Part shown: piece by piece, positions 47,264 through 53,347 of the stretch
How positions within the stretch are numbered: position 1 is the first letter of the stretch
Layout: each line of letters starts with the position of its first letter
Assembly: GCA_019639255.1 (NCBI GenBank)
Contig: JAHBSF010000010.1
Coordinates: forward strand, 1-64,000
Length of the DNA: 64,000 bases
Direction of reading: 5' to 3'
Source: Acidobacteriota bacterium
GTDB lineage: Bacteria; Acidobacteriota; Blastocatellia; RBC074
The notes under the pieces: model-generated
What the model saw: the letters and a program-made list of their open reading frames with translations, nothing else
Told to the model about the DNA's origin: nothing
Databases searched by the model: none
Translations under genes and position numbers: made by a program

Positions 47264-48304
47264 GTGAAGTCTGTCGTGAGCGTAAATACAGATAACGAAA
47301 CAATCGGAACGGAACGGAACAAACGCAGGCAACGGGGTTGCCGCAGGTTGGGGTTCAATCCGTTTGTTTTGGGCTTTGTTGCGCATCTGGGGCTGGGGAT
47401 TGTCCTGGCGGCGGGCACGGTTGCGGGGCAGGATCGCGGGCGCGGAACCGCCTACCTTGGAGCGTTTCTCGGAGATGTAACCGAGGAGCGGGTGCGCGAA
47501 TTGAAGCTGACGGAGTTGCGCGGAGCCGTGGTGGGTCGGGTAGTGCCGGAGAGTCCGGCTGAGAAGGCCGGGTTGCAGGAGGGCGATGTCATAGTTCGTT
47601 TCCGCAGCGAGCCGGTGGAGGGGCGCGAGCATTTCTTCCGCCTGCTCGGCGAGACCCGGCCCGGAACGATCGTGACGCTGGGCATAAGCCGCGGCGGGAC
47701 TGTGACAAACGTACACATTACCCTCGGCGAAAGACGCGGGCCGCTCCAGGATTCGAGGCGGCGGATGTTTGCCGAAGCCGACGAGACGCGCGCCGCGGGT
47801 GAGCGATTCGCTCAGGAAGCTGAAGCGGCACGGCAGAAGGGCGACGAAAAGGAGGCTCAGGAACTCGCTGAGGTGTCGGCCCAGCTTCTCAAACAGTCAG
47901 AGGAGTTGAGGGCCGAAATCGAAAAACTGCTCGAAGCCCGCGATGCCGCCGGACAGTCCGATCCGAGACCCTCCAACTACAGCCTCGGCCCCAACCGGCA
48001 TCTGCTCGGCGCCTCGGTTGTCCCCCTGAGCGAACAGCTTGCGGCTTATTTCAACGTGCCGGGTTCGGGCGGAGTGCTCGTCGCCGAGGTCAGACCGGGC
48101 GGCCTGATAGAGCGGGCCGGAATAAGGGTCGGCGATTGCATTACGGCGGTAAACGGCGATCGCATCTATTCGGTGCAGGACCTGTCCCGCCAGGTGCAGC
48201 GATTGTCGCGTGCGGAAGGCGCAGCGCAGAAACCCGAATCCGTTTTTGCCGTAGTGCGCGACCGCCGCGAGATCGAAGTTCGGACGGAAATCGGCGGAAG
48301 ATAG
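47264..48304 (+). CDS. Exported two-PDZ-domain protein without protease domain
   Basis: The frame gives 346 residues from GTG 47264. The first 25 or so are coded by a half copy of repeat A (47290-47325), so the true start may be later, for example TTG 47347. A signal-like helix (FVLGFVAHLGLGIVLAAG) precedes PDZ1 (about 65-150; VVPESPAEKAGLQEGDVIV). A charged helical linker (about 165-220) and PDZ2 (about 250-335; LIERAGIRVGDCITAVNGD) follow. No trypsin-like triad is present, so it is not DegP. It may be an adaptor or scaffold in the periplasm. The last codons lie in repeat copy 14. Confidence 0.8.
   Translation: MKSVVSVNTDNETIGTERNKRRQRGCRRLGFNPFVLGFVAHLGLGIVLAAGTVAGQDRGRGTAYLGAFLGDVTEERVRELKLTELRGAVVGRVVPESPAEKAGLQEGDVIVRFRSEPVEGREHFFRLLGETRPGTIVTLGISRGGTVTNVHITLGERRGPLQDSRRRMFAEADETRAAGERFAQEAEAARQKGDEKEAQELAEVSAQLLKQSEELRAEIEKLLEARDAAGQSDPRPSNYSLGPNRHLLGASVVPLSEQLAAYFNVPGSGGVLVAEVRPGGLIERAGIRVGDCITAVNGDRIYSVQDLSRQVQRLSRAEGAAQKPESVFAVVRDRREIEVRTEIGGR
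47290..47325. repeat. Half copy of repeat family A (copy 13)
   Basis: CAGATAACGAAACAATCGGA and GGAACGGAACAAACG match a left arm only. It overlaps the 5' end of the PDZ-protein frame. Confidence 0.6.
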
Positions 48305-48416
48305 GAGAGATAACGAAACAGACGGAATAAACTGAACATACGGAAAGAAAGCCTGACTATGCTTCTTTCCGTATGTTCAGTTTATTCCGTCTGTTTCGTT
48401 ATCTCTCCTATCTTCC
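48296..48416. repeat. Palindromic repeat family A, copy 14 (perfect 54-bp stem)
   Basis: A 54-bp arm (48296-48349) is an exact inverted copy of 48363-48416 around a 13-nt loop. It begins inside the last codons of the PDZ gene. A TATAAT box starts 5 bp after the right arm. Confidence 0.97.
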
Positions 48417-48420
48417 GGTG

Positions 48421-48426
48421 TATAAT
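48421..48426 (+). promoter_or_regulatory. -10 box of the Rad52-like gene
   Basis: TATAAT lies 47 bp before the start codon of the annealing-protein gene. The -35 region would fall inside the right arm of repeat copy 14 and is poor (GTTATC), so the repeat may supply part of the promoter. Confidence 0.5.
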
Positions 48427-48472
48427 TTGTCGGACGCCGGGGGGGGCGGAAAGCCAGTATTGGGAGAGGGAA

Positions 48473-48976
48473 ATGCAACAGATCAATACAGTCGCAGAAC
48501 CGAACATCGAAACGCCCGCCGGCGCGCCGCTGGGATCAATCGCGTCTACACCCGAGCAGGCTGCACACGAGCAGGCTTCAAAGCCGGCGGTCCTGCGCCC
48601 GATCGGAGATATCATCAGGGATCTTTCAAAAGAACTCGCCGACCGGCACATCAAGACCAAGACGATCAAGGGGCAGCGGATCAATTTCATTACGTGGTAT
48701 CACGCGGTGAAGTATCTGGATCTGTATGCGCCCGGCTGGTCGGGCGAAGTGCGGTCGGTTACGGAGGTAGGCGGCCGCGTTATAGTCGTCTACCGCCTGT
48801 CGATCCCGGCGCTCGAAGGCGTGATCCGGCGCGAGGCGACGGGCCAGGAATCGGACTGGGACGAAGAGGAAGAAACCAAGTACGGCGACCCAAGCTCCAA
48901 CGCCGAAGCCATGGCCTTCAAACGCGCGGCTGCAAAATTCGGCCTGGGCCTTTACCTCTACGATCGCAAGAAGTAA
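48473..48976 (+). CDS. Rad52/DdrA-like single-strand annealing protein
   Basis: The 167-residue protein has a disordered N-terminus (about 1-45) and a Rad52/DdrA-like core. The core includes INFITWYHAVKYLDLYAPGW, VYRLSIPALEGVIRREATG, YGDPSSNAEAMAFKRAAAKF and GLGLYLYDRKK. The last motif (residues that precede a small C-terminal helix) is typical of the Rad52 superfamily, whose members bind single-stranded DNA and anneal complementary strands. GGGAGAGGG precedes ATG 48473. No recombinase neighbours or phage genes are near, so it looks chromosomal, as in Deinococcus DdrA. Confidence 0.82.
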   Translation: MQQINTVAEPNIETPAGAPLGSIASTPEQAAHEQASKPAVLRPIGDIIRDLSKELADRHIKTKTIKGQRINFITWYHAVKYLDLYAPGWSGEVRSVTEVGGRVIVVYRLSIPALEGVIRREATGQESDWDEEEETKYGDPSSNAEAMAFKRAAAKFGLGLYLYDRKK

Positions 48977-48982
48977 AAATCC

Positions 48983-49038
48983 AACAATCAATCAACAATC
49001 AATCAACAATCAATCAACAATCAATCAACAATCAATCA
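48983..49038. repeat. 11-bp tandem repeat between annealing protein and oxidoreductase genes
   Basis: Five near-exact copies of AACAATCAATC follow one another. They are followed by a GATCAACGATACGATCGTTG dyad at about 49049-49068. Spacers are absent, so it is not CRISPR. It lies just before the oxidoreductase gene. Confidence 0.9.
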
Positions 49039-49111
49039 AAACAATACGATCAACGATACGATCGTTGATTATCGACCGATCGACGATCAAAAAACGGATT
49101 TCTCGACCCGA

Positions 49112-50188
49112 ATGAAAACGTGGAAGATTGCCGGGATAAGTTTCGATCACATGCATATGGGCGATCTGCTGAGGATGGTCTACAACCATCCTCGGGCCGA
49201 GATCGCAGGCATATGCGATGAAAATCCGGAACGGATGCGGGACGCTGCTGCGAATTTTTCCATCGCTCCCGGCGCAATGTTTACCGATCCGCACGATTGC
49301 CTTCGCGCCGCTTCGCCCGACATCGTCATTCTGTGTCCGGCAACGGCGCGGCACGCGGAAATGGTCGAAATCGTCGCGCCCTACGGCGCGCACATACTTG
49401 TGGAAAAGCCCATGGCCGCATCGCTGTCGGATGCCGACAGGATGATCCGCGCAGTCGAAGCGACGGGCAAAACCCTCGTAATCAACTGGCCGATAGTCTG
49501 GTCGCCGCCGCACCGTACGGCGATGCGGCTGATAGAGGAAGGCGCAATCGGCGAAGTCCGCGAGGTGCACCATTACGGCGGCAACCGCGGGCCGCTCTAT
49601 CACGTTGCCGACAAGATCGAAGTGAGCGAGGAAGAAGTTGCCCGTCTCAAACCCGAGAGCTGGTGGTATCGCAGGGACAAGGGCGGCGGGTCGCTGCTCG
49701 ATTACCTGGGCTACGGTGCAACGCTCGGCGCCTGGTATCACGGGGGGCGCGTTCCGATCGAGGTTACCACGATTGTGGATCAGACGCCGGGGCTTGAGGT
49801 GGATGAACACAGCGTCACGGTTGCGCGCTACGAGTCGGGGCTATCCAAATTCGAAACGCGCTGGGGTACTTTCACCGATCCGTGGACCTTACAGCCGCAG
49901 CCCAAATGCGGGTTTGTCATCGTCGGATCGGCCGGAACGATTGCCAGCTATGATTACGAACCCGTGATACACGTTCAAACGCGCGAGCATCCCGTGGCGC
50001 ATACCGTGCCCGTGGATGAACTCGTTGCTCCGTTTCAGAATCCGGTTCAATATCTGATTCATTGCCTTGAATCCGGCGCGAGGGTGGAAGGCCCGCTTTC
50101 GCCCGAACTGAGCCGCAAAGGACAACAAATCGTCGATACGGCGGTTGCCAGCGCCCGCGCGCGCCGCACGCTGCCGCTGATCGAATAA
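49112..50188 (+). CDS. Gfo/Idh/MocA-family oxidoreductase
   Basis: The 358-residue protein is an NAD(P)-dependent sugar or cyclitol dehydrogenase-like protein. It has an N-terminal Rossmann fold (WKIAGISFDHMHMGDLL, ILCPATARHAEMVEIV) and the EKP motif in HILVEKPMAASLSDADRM. The C-terminal alpha/beta domain has GGGSLLDYLGYGATLGAW. The usual GxGxxG is altered to GISFDHMH, so cofactor binding may be atypical. It starts a run of genes with SIS, MetE-like and MBL products, suggesting a shared carbohydrate pathway; the substrate is unknown. Confidence 0.88.
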   Translation: MKTWKIAGISFDHMHMGDLLRMVYNHPRAEIAGICDENPERMRDAAANFSIAPGAMFTDPHDCLRAASPDIVILCPATARHAEMVEIVAPYGAHILVEKPMAASLSDADRMIRAVEATGKTLVINWPIVWSPPHRTAMRLIEEGAIGEVREVHHYGGNRGPLYHVADKIEVSEEEVARLKPESWWYRRDKGGGSLLDYLGYGATLGAWYHGGRVPIEVTTIVDQTPGLEVDEHSVTVARYESGLSKFETRWGTFTDPWTLQPQPKCGFVIVGSAGTIASYDYEPVIHVQTREHPVAHTVPVDELVAPFQNPVQYLIHCLESGARVEGPLSPELSRKGQQIVDTAVASARARRTLPLIE

Positions 50189-50228
50189 GGGAGCGGAGAG
50201 TGAGAAGAAGAAGAAAGTACTGAGTGCT

Positions 50229-50421
50229 CTGTAAACAAAGTTCTTTGAGTTTTTCAGCCGCGGAGCGGCGAAGGATCTGTAGCCTGGTGCGTGAGCGCCA
50301 GGTCAGCAGGCGAAAAACGTCCGAGCCCTGAAAGGGCGAAAGATCTTCCGCCGGGGCTGGCGCCGCTTCTCTACACTTACAGCCTTTTCGCCGCTTCTCG
50401 GCTGAAACATTCAAAGCACTT
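50229..50421. repeat. Multi-hairpin repeat family B, copy 2
   Basis: CTGTAAACAAAGTTCTTTGA and right end TCAAAGCACTT flank the hairpins GCCGCGGAGCGGC, GCCTGGTGCGTGAGCGCCAG and CCCTGAAAGGG. Part of the right side seen in copy 3 is missing. It is embedded in AGAAGAAG...CTGAGTG / CTTCTC...CGGCACTC flanks that resemble family D. Confidence 0.85.
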
Positions 50422-50445
50422 TCTTCTCTCTTCTCGGCACTCATT

Positions 50446-51216
50446 ATGACTGCCGCAACGAACTATTTCGACAAAGCGCTGGATTTGATCAGCCGTTTGC
50501 GTGCAACGCAAATGGATTCCATAGAAGACGCCTCGCGGATATGCGCCGGCAGTATTGCGCAAGGGGGGCTTGTATTCCTCTTCGGCAACGGTCATTCGCG
50601 TATGATGTGCGAGGAGATGACGCCGCGACAGGGCTGTTTCCCCGGCTTTGTCGCTCTGGTCGAACTTTCGCTCTCAAATCATGCGTCGATCGTGGGCGCG
50701 AACGGATTGAGGGCGCCGCTGCATCTCGAAAAATACGAGGGTTACGCAGAAGAAATCCTCAAGGGCTTCAAATTCGGTCCGCACGACGCCTTCATAGTGA
50801 TTTCTACAAGCGGCATCCGGCCCGTCGTGGTCGAGATGGCGATGGGAGCCAAGGCGCGCGGATTGCCCGTCATAGGCGTATGTTCGCGCGAACACTGCAC
50901 TGCGTCGCCGCCCGCGCATTCTTCGGGGAAAAAACTCGTAGACGTAGCCGATCTCGTGATAGACAACTGTTGCCCGCCGGGCGACTGCATAGTCGAACTC
51001 GACGGGCTTGAATGGCGCACGGGGCCGGCCTCGACCGTTACGGGCGCGCTGATAATAAACATGCTGCGCTGCCGCACGGCGGAGCTTTTGCTCGAAAGCG
51101 GAATCAGGCCGGAGCTGCTGCCGAGCCATCAGTTTGTCGGCAATACAAACGCGGCCGAACAACTCGAAAAATTTTACGACGCTTACAGACGCAGCCTCGC
51201 CCACCTCTACCGATGA
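50446..51216 (+). CDS. SIS-domain phosphosugar-binding protein
   Basis: The 256-residue protein has a sugar isomerase (SIS) fold. Markers are LVFLFGNGHSRMMCEEMTPR near residue 45 and the phosphate-binding serine loop FIVISTSGIRPVVVEMA near 125. A VADLVIDNCCPPGDC segment follows. It is similar to UPF0309-type proteins that act on phosphorylated sugars or regulate their use. The stop overlaps the start of the MetE-like gene (ATGA), so the two are coupled. Substrate unknown. Confidence 0.87.
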   Translation: MTAATNYFDKALDLISRLRATQMDSIEDASRICAGSIAQGGLVFLFGNGHSRMMCEEMTPRQGCFPGFVALVELSLSNHASIVGANGLRAPLHLEKYEGYAEEILKGFKFGPHDAFIVISTSGIRPVVVEMAMGAKARGLPVIGVCSREHCTASPPAHSSGKKLVDVADLVIDNCCPPGDCIVELDGLEWRTGPASTVTGALIINMLRCRTAELLLESGIRPELLPSHQFVGNTNAAEQLEKFYDAYRRSLAHLYR

Positions 51217-52247
51217 AAGAAAAACCGCTGAGGACTACCGTGATAGGCAGCTATCCGTTTCCCGGATGGTTGGAGTTTGCCTGTCTTCATCTGAGTGAAT
51301 TCGGCGAGACGGATCGCGCCGAGTTGCAGGATGACGCCGTAATCGCCGCGATTCACGATCAGATTACCGCAGGGCTTGACGTCATTACCGACGGCGAGCA
51401 GACGCGTCTGGATTTCAATCTGTCGTTTTACGGTTTTCTCGAAGGTATAGAACTCGAGGCAGCCGCGCCGCGCCGCTTCGGACCTCCGGCGCACGATCAG
51501 CGCGGCCGGCGCCGGGTAACGAGTGAAATCCGCGCCCCGCGCGGCCTTGGCGCAGTGGCCGAATGGAAGCGCCTGCAACGCCTTGCTCCCGCCGGCCCGT
51601 CTCTTAAAGCCAGCGTGCCCGGCCCCTATACGCTCAGCGGAAGGCTGATTCCGAACGATCGGTATCCCGACCGGTATGCGCTTGCAGAAGCGTTGCTGCC
51701 GATTGTGCGCGCCGAACTCGAAGATCTCGTTGCCGCCGGGTGCCGGGAGATTACGGTTGATGAACCCTCAATGAGCTGTTATGCGCATCGGGAAGACCCT
51801 CGCCGGTTCGTAGACATATTCAACCGCACGGTCGAATCGGTGACGGGCAAATGCAGGCTCTCGACGCATCTGTGCTTCGGCAACTACAAGGGGCGCGCCG
51901 TGGGTGCGCGCCGCTACGCGCCGATGTTTCCCGCATTTCTCGATTTCAACGTGGATGAAATTCATCTGGAAATGGCAAGCCGCGAATTCGCCGAAATCGG
52001 GATTATCGAGCGTATCGCCGAAGTAAAGGACGTTGCGGTCGGGATTATTGACGTCAAGAGCTATTACATAGAAACGCCGGAAGACGCCGCCGCGCGCATA
52101 CGCCTGTGCCTGCTGCACGCGCCTGCGGAACGCTTGTCGGTCGCGCCGGATTGCGGATTGAGCCAGACGGCGCGCTGGGCCGCGCGCCAGAAGCTGCAGA
52201 ATATGGTGGCCGGCGCCGAGATCGTCAGAAGGGAACTGAACATCTGA
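51213..52247 (+). CDS. MetE C-terminal-like (cobalamin-independent methionine synthase fold) protein
   Basis: The 344-residue TIM barrel resembles the catalytic half of MetE and archaeal MetE-like proteins. It starts with TTVIGSYPFPGWLE and has zinc ligands in STHLCFGNYKG (His, Cys) and SVAPDCGLSQTARWAA (Cys). A conserved acidic strand is in EITVDEPSM. Without the N-terminal half it could use a small methyl donor or a thiol other than homocysteine. It is translationally coupled to the SIS gene and followed by an MBL gene, which argues against a housekeeping role. Function is inferred only at fold level. Confidence 0.85.
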   Translation: MKEKPLRTTVIGSYPFPGWLEFACLHLSEFGETDRAELQDDAVIAAIHDQITAGLDVITDGEQTRLDFNLSFYGFLEGIELEAAAPRRFGPPAHDQRGRRRVTSEIRAPRGLGAVAEWKRLQRLAPAGPSLKASVPGPYTLSGRLIPNDRYPDRYALAEALLPIVRAELEDLVAAGCREITVDEPSMSCYAHREDPRRFVDIFNRTVESVTGKCRLSTHLCFGNYKGRAVGARRYAPMFPAFLDFNVDEIHLEMASREFAEIGIIERIAEVKDVAVGIIDVKSYYIETPEDAAARIRLCLLHAPAERLSVAPDCGLSQTARWAARQKLQNMVAGAEIVRRELNI

Positions 52248-52248
52248 T

Positions 52249-52320
52249 CCAACCCACACGACATCGAGACGTAATAGAGAGATAACGCAACATTCGAAAT
52301 GAAACGAAAATTACGGAAAA
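52249..52320. repeat. Half copy of family A (copy 15) with a solo family C end
   Basis: CCAACCCACACGACATCGAG resembles the end of element C. It is followed by AGAGATAACGCAACATTCGA and GAAACGAAAATTACGG, a left arm of A with the CATTCG variant also seen in copy 7. The inner part ends directly at the ATG of the MBL gene and could supply its ribosome-binding region. Confidence 0.7.
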
Positions 52321-52321
52321 G

Positions 52322-53227
52322 ATGAACATAAACGGACTTATTCAACCCCTGCTCAAGGACGACGAACTGCTCGACGACATCCGGCAGGCAGGCCATGACT
52401 GCGAAAACGCCGGCGGGTTCAGGTTGTGGTGGCTGGGGCAGGCTGGATTTCTGCTGCAATGGCGCGGCCGTCACCTGCTGTTTGATCCCTACCTCTCGGA
52501 TTCGCTGACGAAAAAATACGCCGCAACCGACAAGCCTCACATACGCATGACCGAGCGCGCCGTAGATCCGGCTCGTCTGGATTTCATCGACCTTGTAACA
52601 TCGAGCCACAACCACACCGATCATCTTGATCACGAGACGCTGTGGCCGTTGATGAAATCAAATTCAGACCTGAAGGTGGTTGTGCCCGAAGCCAATCGGG
52701 AATTTGCCGCCGAAAGGCTCAAGTGCGATCCGGAGTGGTTTTCGGGGTGCGATGACGGCGCAACGATCGAGGTCAAAGACTTTCGCATAACCGGGCTCGC
52801 AGCCGCACACGAAGAGGTCGAACGCGACGAAACGGGACGTTGCAGATTTCTGGGCTATATAGTCGAGTTCGGGGACTGGACTGTTTATCACGCCGGAGAC
52901 AACAAGGGGTTCGATGGTATGGCGGCGAGGCTCCTCGAACTCACTCGCGGCAGGCGCGTGGATGCGGCGCTGTTGCCGATCAACGGCCGTAAACCCGAAC
53001 GCCGGGTGCCGGGAAACTTCTGGGGCCGCGAGGCGGCCGAGTTTGCTGCGGCGGTAAATGCCCGTATCGCGATACCGATGCACTACGATATGTTTACTTT
53101 CAATACGGAAACGCCCGAAGAATTCACCTCCGCAGCCGCCCGGTTGGGCCAACCCGTTTGCGTGCTCAGGTGCGGAGAGCGCTGGTCGAGCGATGAGACA
53201 CGTTCGCCCGGCGCTGAAGAGAGATGA
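52322..53227 (+). CDS. Metallo-beta-lactamase-fold hydrolase, UlaG-like
   Basis: The 301-residue protein has the MBL zinc motif SSHNHTDHLD (near residue 98). Further metal residues are in ITGLAAAHEE, VYHAGDN and the C-terminal IAIPMHYDMF. The N-terminal WWLGQAGFLLQWRGRHLLFD is typical of the UlaG/L-ascorbate-6-phosphate lactonase group. It may open a sugar-acid lactone made by the upstream oxidoreductase; this is inference from order. The final codons and stop (GAG AGA TGA) are part of repeat copy 16. Confidence 0.88.
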   Translation: MNINGLIQPLLKDDELLDDIRQAGHDCENAGGFRLWWLGQAGFLLQWRGRHLLFDPYLSDSLTKKYAATDKPHIRMTERAVDPARLDFIDLVTSSHNHTDHLDHETLWPLMKSNSDLKVVVPEANREFAAERLKCDPEWFSGCDDGATIEVKDFRITGLAAAHEEVERDETGRCRFLGYIVEFGDWTVYHAGDNKGFDGMAARLLELTRGRRVDAALLPINGRKPERRVPGNFWGREAAEFAAAVNARIAIPMHYDMFTFNTETPEEFTSAAARLGQPVCVLRCGERWSSDETRSPGAEER

Positions 53228-53315
53228 CGGAACAGACGAAATAAGACGGAACAGACGGAAAAGTTGAATATTTCCGTAGTTTTCGTCTTATTTCGTCTGT
53301 TCCGTCATCTCTCTT
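53217..53315. repeat. Palindromic repeat family A, copy 16 (convergent junction)
   Basis: Both outer arms carry ATGACGGAACAGACGAAAT. The TGA of the left arm is the stop codon of the MBL gene. It separates that gene from the convergent metalloprotease gene. Confidence 0.93.
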
Positions 53316-53347
53316 TTACGTCCCGAAGTCGTGTGCTTGATTCAAGT

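Noticed and set aside
48983-49038. Possible CRISPR-like array
   Set aside because: The units are 11-bp direct tandem copies without spacers and no cas genes are present.
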